Origin: JAIRVZ01 sp031553755 | Lineage (GTDB): Bacteria; Bacteroidota; Bacteroidia; Bacteroidales; Azobacteroidaceae | Direction: 5' to 3' | Assembly (NCBI GenBank): GCA_031553755.1 | Contig: JAVBKZ010000089.1 | Location: 1-22,538, forward strand | Length of the DNA: 22,538 nt | In this document: in pieces, positions 1 through 7,869 of the stretch | Layout of the letters: the number at the start of each line of letters is the position of its first letter | Numbering within the stretch: position 1 is the stretch's first letter | Notes under the pieces: generated by a model | What the model was told of the DNA's origin: nothing | What the model saw: the letters and a program-made list of their open reading frames with translations, nothing else | Databases searched by the model: none | Translations under genes and position numbers: made by a program

Positions 1-272
1 AAGTGAATATCCGGTTCAACAGTTTTCCCGACAATGAGTTCGGTATGGTGAAAGGAATTGTCAGGAATATATCACTGGTTCCCTCGAAGGAGAACACCGG
101 AAGTGGTTATGTCGTTGAAATCAGTTTACCCGATGGATTAATGACGACATATAAAAAAGAACTTCCTTTTCTTCCCGAAATGGAAGCCCAAGCTGATATA
201 ATTACGGAAGATATTTCTCTTTTAGAAAGATTTTTCATGCCGCTGAAGAAAATATGGACGGAAAGTATGTAG
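1..272 (+). CDS. HlyD-family membrane fusion protein, C-terminal fragment
   Basis: This is the last 90 or so codons of a gene that enters from the left edge; the frame is open to the first base. Position 3 is a GTG in mid-protein and should not be taken as the start. The fragment has the look of the C-terminal beta-domain of periplasmic adaptor (HlyD-type) proteins: a beta-strand-rich segment with FNSFPDNEFGMVKG near residues 5-18, then a YVVEISLP strand, and a tail (ITEDISLLERFF) typical of the end of Bacteroidota HlyD secretion proteins. Such proteins link an inner-membrane ABC or MFS exporter to an outer-membrane channel, often for peptides with double-glycine leaders. The partner genes are outside the window. 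It stops 87 bases before the AraC gene and shows no functional link to it. Family call fairly sure, cargo unknown. Confidence 0.72.
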   Translation, partial: VNIRFNSFPDNEFGMVKGIVRNISLVPSKENTGSGYVVEISLPDGLMTTYKKELPFLPEMEAQADIITEDISLLERFFMPLKKIWTESM

Positions 273-359
273 TATTTGGTATTTATCAACACATTTGTTA
301 AATTCGTATTTTAATACATACGATATAAGTTGTGCAAAATCAAATATATTAAAATAGCG

Positions 360-1208
360 ATGAAACCCTTATTTGAATACCTCCATACGTTGCTTGACGA
401 GATTAAAGATATTGAATTAGCCAAAGTATCCCGATTTATATCATTTAAATATGGAGAAGATTTTGGCCCTCACCGGCACCAACGAATCGAAATCAATTTT
501 ATACAGAAAGGATCTTGTACGATGATTTTTGGAGAAGAAGTTGTTACATTTTCTGAAAATGAAATGATGATCATCTTCCCTTTGGTTGAACATTCGTTTG
601 TTCCCCATCAAAAAGGAGTTTCTTTGATGCAATTAGAATTTATGCCGGATTTATTTTATCTTATTACAGAAAAAGAGGGATATGATAAAAATTTTTATAA
701 AAAATTATTTTCTGAAAATAATAATCTAAAACATATAAAAATCATTAATAATATCAGGTTGATTAGGGTTGTACAACGTATTATTGATGAATTAATAGAC
801 GAAAAAGAATCATACGATTTTTTAGTACTACTTTATTATGCAGAGCTTTTAATATTGATATCCAGACTGATGTTAGATCCGCGGATACCGATCAAAAATG
901 GGCCATTATTTCAGGCATTGGCGATCATACAGGCTTCATTTACCCGGAATATTTCTATGAAAGAGGTAGCTGCTCAATGTGGCATCAGTGAGCGCTATCT
1001 GCGTAAATTATTTTCTTCCAATCTACACATGCCTTATACAGAATACATTAACGAATTAAGAATCAATAAAGCAAAGGAAATACTTCATCACACCAAGCAA
1101 TCAATAAAAGAAACCTCTTACTTGTGCGGTTTCAATTCGGTAGAATATTTTAGTCGTGTTTTCAAACAATATACAGGAGTTTCTCCGACTTCTTTTCAAT
1201 CTAATTAA
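360..1208 (+). CDS. AraC-family transcriptional regulator with N-terminal cupin sensor
   Basis: Cytoplasmic DNA-binding regulator of 282 residues. Residues about 20-95 form a cupin-like arm (GPHRHQRIEINFIQKG, with HRH at 38-40) that in this family binds a small ligand. Residues about 184-281 are the double helix-turn-helix, with the first recognition region near ISMKEVAAQCGISERYLRKL and the family signature GFNSVEYFSRVFKQYTGVSP near the end. I chose the ATG at 360; the frame stays open to a TTG at 330, but the extra ten residues are lysine/isoleucine-rich and lie in probable leader DNA. It sits just upstream of, and on the same strand as, the GH2, symporter and corrinoid genes, so it is the obvious candidate regulator of that block, probably sensing a sugar or a product of the substrate. 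A 17-bp direct repeat in the gap after it is a plausible binding site. The ligand cannot be read from sequence. Confidence 0.9.
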   Translation: MKPLFEYLHTLLDEIKDIELAKVSRFISFKYGEDFGPHRHQRIEINFIQKGSCTMIFGEEVVTFSENEMMIIFPLVEHSFVPHQKGVSLMQLEFMPDLFYLITEKEGYDKNFYKKLFSENNNLKHIKIINNIRLIRVVQRIIDELIDEKESYDFLVLLYYAELLILISRLMLDPRIPIKNGPLFQALAIIQASFTRNISMKEVAAQCGISERYLRKLFSSNLHMPYTEYINELRINKAKEILHHTKQSIKETSYLCGFNSVEYFSRVFKQYTGVSPTSFQSN

Positions 1209-1270
1209 CGTGAGTTTGATATAAAAATCAATATATTAAATTCTTTTTTATTTCGAATTCACGTTAATTA
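1202..1270 (+). repeat. Inverted repeat overlapping the araC-type stop codon
   Basis: TAATTAACGTGA at 1202-1213 is the exact reverse complement of 1259-1270. In RNA the stem can extend inward with two G-U pairs to about 18 pairs (1202-1219 with 1253-1270), leaving a 33-base AT-rich loop. A run of eight T follows at 1283-1290. It may end transcription of the regulator gene, or be an operator; the long loop and the 12-base gap before the T run make an intrinsic terminator uncertain. Confidence 0.45.
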
Positions 1271-1285
1271 AATAAACTGTCCTTT

Positions 1286-1333
1286 TTTTTGTTCCGTTTT
1301 GTTTTGAAAAATGATATTTTTGTTCCGTTTTGT
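1286..1333 (+). promoter_or_regulatory. 17-bp direct repeat before the GH2 gene, candidate AraC-type operator
   Basis: TTTTTGTTCCGTTTTGT occurs twice without mismatch, at 1286-1302 and 1317-1333, offset by 31 bases or about three helical turns. AraC-family proteins typically bind direct repeats upstream of the promoter they control, and the only regulator in the window ends 80 bases before this. The second copy overlaps a perfect Bacteroidetes -7 match, TATTTTTG at 1315-1322. The repeat is seen directly; its role as operator is inferred from position. Confidence 0.5.
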
Positions 1334-1379
1334 GCAAGAAACATAAGTTTGAAAAAACTTATTTTCTAAAAATCTACTC

Positions 1380-1387
1380 TAATTTTG
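1380..1387 (+). promoter_or_regulatory. Candidate Bacteroidetes -7 element for the GH2-led block
   Basis: TAATTTTG matches the Bacteroidetes primary sigma -7 consensus TAnnTTTG. A TTTG at 1348-1351 is the nearest possible -33 element, but at 28 bases it is further away than the usual 19-21, so only the -7 half is supported. An mRNA starting a few bases downstream would have a leader of about 50 bases before ATG 1443, which argues against the in-frame ATG at 1389 as start. TATTTTTG at 1315-1322 is an alternative -7 element. Confidence 0.4.
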
Positions 1388-1442
1388 CATGAAGTTTCAT
1401 AATCATGTGATACTGAATGAAAACACAAATAAAATAATACCC

Positions 1443-4358
1443 ATGAAAAAAACGATCTTATTGTCTGTTTGTTGCCTGTTAGCAGGAACAATTGCCTTTG
1501 CTCAAACTAAACCGGAAATACCACGTCTTTCACCACGTCCTTCATCTGTGGCAGGAATTAATGAATGTAATTTATCGCTTAATGGTATATGGAAATTTCA
1601 AACATTTTCCATCAAAGAAACTCAAATCGAGGTGCCCGGAGAATGGACAATGCAAGGCTTTGATGTCGCCGAAGGAGAAACAGCCGTATATTCCCGGAAT
1701 TTTAATCTTCCGGCCGACTGGATGAACAAACGTATTAAAATTCGTTTCGACGGTGTTAGTTCCTATGGCCTGGTGAAAGTGAATGGGCAAACCGTAGGAG
1801 AACATGAAGGCGGGATGGTTCCTTTTGAGTTGGATATAACATCGGCTGTAAAGTCCGGGAATAATGAATTGCTTGTGGAGGTACGGGCCAATACTGTCAG
1901 TGACCGTATCGGGTGTATTTCCCAATATGCTGTTCATACAGTCGGAGGATTGGTTCGTAAAGTTAGCTTGTATGCTTTGCCGGAAATCAATATCGCGTCG
2001 ATGGATGCTGTGACTGTTTTGGACAAATCGTATAAAAATGCTACTTTAAATATAACAACTCAAGTTGCGAATGAAACAGCAGTTCAAGGGGCTGTGACTG
2101 TGGAATATGTTTTGAGTGATATCTCCGGGAAAAAAGTAGTGTCAACGAAGGTTAATGTGGATAGACAAGGCAATGCGGACACTCAACTAAAAGTCGGAAA
2201 TGCCCACTTGTGGAATCCGGAACAACCGTATTTATATACCCTGACAACCAATCTCTTATTAAATGGAAAATCTGTTCAGATCAACAATCAAAAAGTCGGT
2301 TTACGACAAATAGAAGTCAAAGGAAACATATTTCTTGTAAACGGTAAAAAAATAAAATTACACGGAGTAAACCGTCATGAAACACATCCGCTGAGAGGAC
2401 GCAGCCTGACTCCCGAATTGTGCCGGAAAGATGCCGAAATTTTCAGAGCGGGAAATTGTAACTACATCCGTACCTCTCATTATCCTCCTTCGGAAGAATT
2501 CCTGGATGCCTGCGACGAATTGGGGTTATTTGTGGAATGTGAAGCAGCGATTACCTGGATTCAGCATCATGCTTCTCCAATCTGGAAACATTGGAATTAT
2601 CAGGATAAAAAATTCCTGCCGTATATGCTACGTGCAAATCTTGATAATATTGTTGCGAATCGCCGACATCCTTCCATCATTATTTGGTCGTTGGGAAATG
2701 AATCCTATTGGTCCGAATTGTGGGCGGAAGTATTTAAAACGGTAAAAGCTGCTGATCCGTCCCGTCCGACTAGCTTTCATGACCAATGTTGGGGTGGATT
2801 CAATAATGGCGGAAGTAAAGCGGATATAGCCAACTACCATTATCCGGGTTTGAATGGTGCTGCTGCATGTGATACAATGTCGCGTCCGACTTTGTTTGGT
2901 GAATATGCTCACTTGTCCTGTTACAATCGACCGGAACTGGCGACTGATCCCGGAGTTCGTGCCGCTTTTGGTAAGCCTTTAGTTCAAATGTACGACTCGA
3001 TGTATCATCACGATGCCTGCTTGGGTGGCGCGTTGTGGAGTGGTATCGACGATATTTTCCATTTGGCCGACGGACGTATTTTGGGATATGGCCCGTGGGG
3101 CCCAGTTGATGGTTGGAGGCGTGAAAAACCGGAATATACAGGAATGAAGAAGGCATATTCTCCTTTCCGTTTGTTGAATTATACATGGACATACAACGAA
3201 AAGAAAAAACAGGAAGAAATAGTGTTGAATGTTGAAAATCGTTATGATTTTACGAATTTTTCCGAAATTAAAATTGAATATGGTATATTTGGAGAGAAAC
3301 AGACTATTCTAAATGTCAATATTCCTCCCCGCTCAAAGGGAACAATATGTATTATTCCTCCTGGTTTACAAAGTCAATTATACCTGAAAGTGACAGATCC
3401 CCGTGGCTTTGTTTGTGCTGAAGAATTATTGAACAATGACAATTCTTTTTTTATAAGATCACAAGATGCCATTTACTCGATTGACTTGGAAGAAAATGAC
3501 AATGCGTTTGTCGTATTTAATAAAGACCTGAATCAAAAATTTCTTATTAGCAAAGTGACGGGTTTGATTACCAAAGTAACAAATCAAGATAAGGTTGTCT
3601 TGCAGCAAGGCCCTGTATTTTGCATGGTTCCCATGGATTGGGATGATGGCGGCAAACCGAATGTTGCCGGAGAAACATATCAAAATAATGTTTATCCAAT
3701 AAAAAATTATCCATTATATACCTTGTTTGCAAAAAATATCCAGGCGAAAAAGAATCCGGACCATAGGATCGAAATTCAGGTAGAATTGGTGTTTTATGGT
3801 GGATCGACAGGTAAAATAACTTACTTCTTTGATGTTACTGAAGAAGTAAAAGTATCTTATGAAATTATGATGAACACGGATAAAGAAATGAGTCCCCGTC
3901 AATATGGCTTGTTGATGCAGCTTCCGAAGTCTTTCCAGAAATTGAGTTGGATTCGTAAAGGAGAATTCACGGTTTATCCGGATTACGATATTGCTCGCAC
4001 CAACGGTACCGCCCGATTGAATGCCAATGATTTGTATGAAGTGGAAGCGTGGAGAAAAGTACCTCAAGGAGCTTGGAAAGATGATGCCAATATTTTGGGA
4101 TCCGTTGATTTCCGTTCCACAAAAACACAAATAGAAGAAGCGTCTTTAACAGATAATTCCGGAAATGGAATAAAAATTATTGGTAATGGCAAACAAGCGA
4201 TTCGGACTTGGTTACAAGATGGTTGTATCCAATTGCTGATTGCCGATTATAATAATAGTGGTTCTGAACCATTTCAGGGTTCTCCGTTTACCTCTGATCG
4301 TCTCAAAGTCAAAAAAGATGATGTATTAAAAGGCTCTGTAGTTTTTAGATTGAAATAA
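1443..4358 (+). CDS. Secreted glycoside hydrolase family 2 enzyme (beta-galactosidase/glucuronidase type)
   Basis: A 971-residue retaining exo-glycosidase of family GH2. The ATG at 1443 begins a clear type I signal peptide (MKKTILLSVC... with cleavage near AFA/Q at 20-21), so it acts in the periplasm or outside. Order: jelly-roll sugar-binding domain about 45-180, Ig-like domain about 181-290, TIM barrel about 291-600, then a long beta-sandwich C-terminal region. The acid/base is E420 in WSLGNES; the nucleophile is E487 in RPTLFGEYAH. HGVNRHETHP near 307-316 and IRTSHYPPS near 342-350 are classic GH2 barrel motifs. The symporter starts nine bases later, so the two are co-transcribed. The aglycone and exact sugar cannot be told; galactosidase is the commonest activity for this architecture. 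Its place before a corrinoid demethylation-like module suggests it deglycosylates a methylated substrate, which is inference. The longer start at 1389 would overlap the promoter. Confidence 0.9.
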   Translation: MKKTILLSVCCLLAGTIAFAQTKPEIPRLSPRPSSVAGINECNLSLNGIWKFQTFSIKETQIEVPGEWTMQGFDVAEGETAVYSRNFNLPADWMNKRIKIRFDGVSSYGLVKVNGQTVGEHEGGMVPFELDITSAVKSGNNELLVEVRANTVSDRIGCISQYAVHTVGGLVRKVSLYALPEINIASMDAVTVLDKSYKNATLNITTQVANETAVQGAVTVEYVLSDISGKKVVSTKVNVDRQGNADTQLKVGNAHLWNPEQPYLYTLTTNLLLNGKSVQINNQKVGLRQIEVKGNIFLVNGKKIKLHGVNRHETHPLRGRSLTPELCRKDAEIFRAGNCNYIRTSHYPPSEEFLDACDELGLFVECEAAITWIQHHASPIWKHWNYQDKKFLPYMLRANLDNIVANRRHPSIIIWSLGNESYWSELWAEVFKTVKAADPSRPTSFHDQCWGGFNNGGSKADIANYHYPGLNGAAACDTMSRPTLFGEYAHLSCYNRPELATDPGVRAAFGKPLVQMYDSMYHHDACLGGALWSGIDDIFHLADGRILGYGPWGPVDGWRREKPEYTGMKKAYSPFRLLNYTWTYNEKKKQEEIVLNVENRYDFTNFSEIKIEYGIFGEKQTILNVNIPPRSKGTICIIPPGLQSQLYLKVTDPRGFVCAEELLNNDNSFFIRSQDAIYSIDLEENDNAFVVFNKDLNQKFLISKVTGLITKVTNQDKVVLQQGPVFCMVPMDWDDGGKPNVAGETYQNNVYPIKNYPLYTLFAKNIQAKKNPDHRIEIQVELVFYGGSTGKITYFFDVTEEVKVSYEIMMNTDKEMSPRQYGLLMQLPKSFQKLSWIRKGEFTVYPDYDIARTNGTARLNANDLYEVEAWRKVPQGAWKDDANILGSVDFRSTKTQIEEASLTDNSGNGIKIIGNGKQAIRTWLQDGCIQLLIADYNNSGSEPFQGSPFTSDRLKVKKDDVLKGSVVFRLK

Positions 4359-4367
4359 ATTTGAGAT

Positions 4368-5933
4368 ATGAAACTTTCAGTGTTGGATATTTGTATTTTT
4401 ATAACTTATTGCTTACTGATTCTTTTTATAGGCCTTTTTGTTTCCCGCAATAAGAAAGGCGTTGAGAAAACCAGTAGCGATTATTTTCTTGCAGGCCGGG
4501 GATTGGCCTGGTGGGCTATCGGAGCATCCATCATCGCGTCTAATATCTCTGCCGAACAGTTTATTGGGATGTCAGGATCAGGTTATGCTATCGGACTTGG
4601 TATGGCCACCTATGAATGGATTGCTGCTTTGGGATTGATTATTGTTGCCAAATGGTTCCTTCCTATTTTTCTAAAGAAAAGAATCTATACGATGCCTCAA
4701 TTTTTGGAGCAACGTTTCGATATGCGGGTGAAAACAGTCATGACTATTTTCTGGTTAGCCGTTTTTATTTTTATCAACTTAACTTCTATCATGTATCTGG
4801 GTGCGTTGACAATTCAGAATGTTATGGGAATTAAGCTGATGTACGGAGTTTTATTCCTTGCTGCTTTTGCAGGTATTTATTCTATTTATGGTGGACTAAA
4901 AGCTGTTGCCATTACCGATGTGGTGCAAGTTATTTTTCTGATTGGTGGTGGCTTGCTCACTACCTACATTGCAGTGAAGACTTTAGGTGGAGGAGATGGT
5001 TTAATCGCTGGTTTTAGTAATCTTTACGAGACATCGAAAGATAAATTTCACTTGATACTGGAGCCTTCTCATCCCGGGTACAAAGATTTACCGGGTCTAT
5101 CGGTAATTATCGGAGGATTGTGGGTAGCTAACCTTTATTATTGGGGATGCAATCAGTACATTATACAACGTGCCTTGGCAGCCAAATCAGTCAATGAAGC
5201 TCAGAAAGGAATGCAGTTTGCCGGTTTATTGAAGTTGCTGGTTCCTCTTATTGTCGTTATTCCCGGAATAGCGGTTTACGCTTTGAATGTAAAACTCGGC
5301 AAGTCTGACGAAGCCTATCCATGGTTACTGGCCAACTTGGTTCCGGAAGGAGTCAAAGGCCTTGCTTTCGCCGCATTGATTGCGGCCATTGTGAGTTCGC
5401 TGGCTTCGATGATGAATAGTATTTCAACCATTTTCACGATGGATATTTACAAGCCTTATATTGATAAAAATTCCAGTGAGAAGAAGTTGGTCAATGTGGG
5501 GCGACTTAGTGGTTTCGTTGCTCTGGTAATTGCCATTATCATTACTCCGATGCTGACTACACTTGATCAGGCATTTCAATACATTCAGGAATTTACCGGC
5601 TTTATCAGTCCTGGGGCACTTGCCATATTCCTTGCCGGATTTTTTTATAAAAAGGCGACTTCCAACGGCGCGTTGTTAGCTGCTGTCGGCACATTCGTTT
5701 TTTCTATAATTATGAAATTTGTATTTCCAGACCTCCCTTGGATGGACAGAATGCTGATCGTATTTATCCTTTGCATCCTGACAATTATCATTTCTGCTAT
5801 GATAGAGAAGAAAGGTATCAGTGAAAAAGCGATTGAAATAACGCCTGAATTATTCAGAACCTCAAAGTCATTTAATATTATATCGGTCATTATTATGATC
5901 ATACTTGTAGTTTTTTACACTCTGTGGTGGTAG
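4368..5933 (+). CDS. Sodium:solute symporter (SSS/SGLT family)
   Basis: A 521-residue inner-membrane transporter with about 13-14 hydrophobic helices, of the SSS family (SGLT, PutP, NanT-like). Near residues 37-60 it has the family pattern SSDYFLAGRGLAWWAIGASI followed by SNISAEQFIGMSGSGY, and near 340-355 the sodium-site helix region AIVSSLASMMNSISTIFTMD. SGLT-type members import sugars or related small solutes with Na+. It begins nine bases after the GH2 stop, with GAGATATG at the start (4363-4370), the same eight bases seen at the start of the methyltransferase gene downstream (6039-6046). The natural reading is that it imports the product freed by the GH2 enzyme, either the sugar or the remaining aglycone. 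Substrate not readable from sequence. Confidence 0.92.
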   Translation: MKLSVLDICIFITYCLLILFIGLFVSRNKKGVEKTSSDYFLAGRGLAWWAIGASIIASNISAEQFIGMSGSGYAIGLGMATYEWIAALGLIIVAKWFLPIFLKKRIYTMPQFLEQRFDMRVKTVMTIFWLAVFIFINLTSIMYLGALTIQNVMGIKLMYGVLFLAAFAGIYSIYGGLKAVAITDVVQVIFLIGGGLLTTYIAVKTLGGGDGLIAGFSNLYETSKDKFHLILEPSHPGYKDLPGLSVIIGGLWVANLYYWGCNQYIIQRALAAKSVNEAQKGMQFAGLLKLLVPLIVVIPGIAVYALNVKLGKSDEAYPWLLANLVPEGVKGLAFAALIAAIVSSLASMMNSISTIFTMDIYKPYIDKNSSEKKLVNVGRLSGFVALVIAIIITPMLTTLDQAFQYIQEFTGFISPGALAIFLAGFFYKKATSNGALLAAVGTFVFSIIMKFVFPDLPWMDRMLIVFILCILTIIISAMIEKKGISEKAIEITPELFRTSKSFNIISVIIMIILVVFYTLWW

Positions 5934-5941
5934 TCTAACTC

Positions 5942-5976
5942 TAACCCTAACAGAGTTTTAAACTCTGTTAGGGTTA
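5942..5976 (+). repeat. Perfect 17-bp palindrome with 1-base centre
   Basis: TAACCCTAACAGAGTTT (5942-5958) is followed by one T and then its exact reverse complement (5960-5976). It lies nine bases after the symporter stop. The GC content and symmetry fit either a bidirectional terminator-like hairpin or a dispersed REP-like intergenic repeat. No T run follows, so a simple intrinsic terminator is not well supported, and the corrinoid genes 67 bases downstream have no clear promoter of their own. Confidence 0.7.
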
Positions 5977-5992
5977 AGAATTGGAAATTGAA

Positions 5993-6020
5993 AATTAAGA
6001 ATTAAGAATTAAGAATTGAA
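5993..6020 (+). repeat. AATTAAG 7-bp tandem repeat
   Basis: Three exact copies of AATTAAG (5993-6013) followed by a degenerate AATTGAA. Together with the similar AATTGGAAATTGAAA just before it, this fills the gap between the palindrome and the first methyltransferase gene. Such low-complexity AATTAAGAATTAAG tracts are familiar in intergenic DNA of Bacteroidota. No function seen. Confidence 0.6.
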
Positions 6021-6043
6021 AATACTAATAATAGATTAGAGAT

Positions 6044-7120
6044 ATGAAGAGTAGAGATCGGGTCATTGCGGCTTTAAATCACGAAGAAACTGACAGAGTT
6101 CCGTTTCAAGCTACGTTTACGCCGGAGTTTGCAAATCGATTGAGGAACCATTTTGGCTTGGAACCTCGTCGTTCGGAACCTCATCATCGTGAATGGTATG
6201 GGTACGATTTGGAAATTCTAACCGGACAAGATACCTTACAAGCAGGGGTCGGGTGGTTTACAAATTATTATCTGAAAGATGAACCTTATATAGATAATTG
6301 GGGAGTGAAGTGGAAAATTGATCCATATGATACGCCTTTTGGAGAAGGAAAATACACAAACCTGAATGGGGGGCCTTTGGCAGGAGATGAACCGGATGTC
6401 GAGAGTTATCAGGCTCCGGATCCGAATGCTCCCGGATTGTACGATCATGTTGACCGACTGGTACGTGAATACAAGGATGAATATTATATTATAGGACGTG
6501 TACATTGTGCTATTTTTGAATCGGCCTGGGCTTTACGAGGATTCGAAGATTTATTGATGGATTTGTATGTTGATCCTGAAATGGCTAATAAAATATTGGA
6601 TACGACATTCCTGTATCATTTGGAAGTTTCTAAGAATATGGCTCGAAAAGGAGTCGATATGATCTGGTTGGGAGATGACTATGGCTCGCAAACCGGATTG
6701 TTGTTGAATCCTGAAACTTGGAACGAATTCTTTAAGCCACGTTATGCTCGTTTGTGTAAGGAAGTAAAAGAGATCAATAAAGAGATCAAAATTGCCTTTC
6801 ATTCCGACGGCTGTGTATACGATATTGTCGAAGGGTTGATGGAAGCCGGAGTTGATGTCCTGAATCCAATTCAAACTGAATGTATGGATCCGGCCCTGTT
6901 AAAAGAAAAGTATGGAAACAAACTGTCGTTTTTCGGAGGGATGGCAGTGCAATCCACATTGCCGATGGGTACTGCTGCCGATATCCGTAAAGAATTTGAC
7001 TGGTTGAAAGGAACGCTCGGCAAAGGAGGCGGATGGCTTTGCGCTCCTACACACCATGTACAACAGGATACTCCGGTCGAAAACTTTATGGAATTGGTCA
7101 AATGCATACAGTCCAAATAA
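6044..7120 (+). CDS. UroD/MtaA-family corrinoid methyltransferase MT-A (likely substrate:corrinoid, demethylating)
   Basis: A 358-residue cytoplasmic protein of the uroporphyrinogen-decarboxylase fold superfamily, which includes MtaA, MtbA, CmuA and the methyltransferase I proteins of some O-demethylases. The N-terminus SRDRVIAALNHEETDRVPF is the typical opening of these methyltransferases. Near 209-230 lies LGDDYGSQTG followed by NPETWNEFFKP, and near 251-277 HSDGCVYDIVEGL and NPIQ. Where MtaA-type enzymes have the zinc motif H-x-C...C, this one has H253-S-D255, with C257 two residues later and C333 retained. The ligand change suggests a different role from MT-B downstream, most simply removing methyl from an incoming substrate to the corrinoid protein. 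It is not heme biosynthesis HemE: the neighbours are a corrinoid protein and a reactivation protein. The substrate is unknown; methoxylated aromatic, methyl ether of a sugar, or methylamine-like compounds are all possible. Confidence 0.83.
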   Translation: MKSRDRVIAALNHEETDRVPFQATFTPEFANRLRNHFGLEPRRSEPHHREWYGYDLEILTGQDTLQAGVGWFTNYYLKDEPYIDNWGVKWKIDPYDTPFGEGKYTNLNGGPLAGDEPDVESYQAPDPNAPGLYDHVDRLVREYKDEYYIIGRVHCAIFESAWALRGFEDLLMDLYVDPEMANKILDTTFLYHLEVSKNMARKGVDMIWLGDDYGSQTGLLLNPETWNEFFKPRYARLCKEVKEINKEIKIAFHSDGCVYDIVEGLMEAGVDVLNPIQTECMDPALLKEKYGNKLSFFGGMAVQSTLPMGTAADIRKEFDWLKGTLGKGGGWLCAPTHHVQQDTPVENFMELVKCIQSK

Positions 7121-7222
7121 TAAAGCCATTTAAACTTTTTCTTCTTTAGATAAAAGAAAATCTATCTTCTTGTGTCTGAGAATCTAAAAGTCTAAATGAG
7201 TTCAATAATAAAAATTATTTAT

Positions 7223-7858
7223 ATGAATAAATCAAAATTATACGAAGCCGTCCTGAAAGGGAAATTCAAAGATGCTGTAATTGAAACCGAACAATTACTG
7301 GCAGAAGGAGCCGATCCTCAAGGCATCATCAACAATGATTTGATTCCTGCCATGGGAGAAATCGGAAATCTTTTTGAAGCAGGTAAAGCCTTTATTCCGG
7401 AAATGTTGCTGGCTGCGAAAGCAATGAAAAGTTCGCTGGAAAAGATTAAACCTCATTTAGCTCCGGGAAGTGGCTCCAGTACCGGGAAAGTCGTGATTGG
7501 AACAGTAAAAGGCGATCTGCACGACATCGGAAAGAATCTCGTTGCGTCCATGTTGGAAGGTGCCGGATTTGATGTTGTAAATCTTGGAATAGATATTCCT
7601 GCAGAGCAATTTGTGCAGGCCGTTATTGAGAACAAGGCCGATATTTTATGCCTTTCCGCTTTACTTACTACTACGATGACACAAATGGAAGTGATTATCA
7701 AAGCATGTGAAGGAGCCGGAATCAGGAACAATGTAAAGATCATGATCGGTGGAGCTCCTGTTACAGAACAGTTTGCAAAACAGATCGGAGCAGACGCTTA
7801 TACCGATAATGCACCGGGCGCTGCCGAATCGGCAAAGAAACTGGTTGGAAAATCATAA
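7223..7858 (+). CDS. MtaC/MetH-like corrinoid (B12-binding) protein
   Basis: A 211-residue methyl-carrier protein. Residues about 1-85 are the four-helix cap domain of MtaC, MtbC and MetH; about 88-205 the Rossmann-like B12 domain. The signature D98-L-H100-D-I-G103 places H100 as the lower axial ligand of cobalt, with S145 (LSALLTT) and GG at 176-177 (MIGGAPVT) as the other parts of the DxHxxG...S...GG motif. I prefer ATG 7223: family members start close to this point, and the nine extra residues from ATG 7196 are not conserved-looking. It sits between two UroD/MtaA-family methyltransferases, as expected for the shuttle that takes methyl from one and gives it to the other. The next gene starts 11 bases later. 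Cobalamin must come from elsewhere; no B12 synthesis or uptake gene or riboswitch is in the window. Confidence 0.93.
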   Translation: MNKSKLYEAVLKGKFKDAVIETEQLLAEGADPQGIINNDLIPAMGEIGNLFEAGKAFIPEMLLAAKAMKSSLEKIKPHLAPGSGSSTGKVVIGTVKGDLHDIGKNLVASMLEGAGFDVVNLGIDIPAEQFVQAVIENKADILCLSALLTTTMTQMEVIIKACEGAGIRNNVKIMIGGAPVTEQFAKQIGADAYTDNAPGAAESAKKLVGKS

Positions 7859-7869
7859 ACAAATCCCAT

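Noticed and set aside
1389..1442. Upstream start for the GH2 gene at ATG 1389
   Set aside because: It follows the -7 promoter element by one base and puts 18 polar residues before a good signal peptide; ATG 1443 fits better.
5993..6020. CRISPR-like array
   Set aside because: Units are 7 bases with no spacers; it is a simple tandem repeat, and no cas gene is present.
7121..7195. Hairpin TAGAT/ATCTA (7147-7151 and 7160-7164) as a terminator between MT-A and the corrinoid gene
   Set aside because: Only five AT-rich pairs and no T run; the genes are most likely read through.
7196..7222. Upstream start for the corrinoid protein at ATG 7196
   Set aside because: The extra nine residues come from repeat-like gap DNA; ATG 7223 matches the usual family length.
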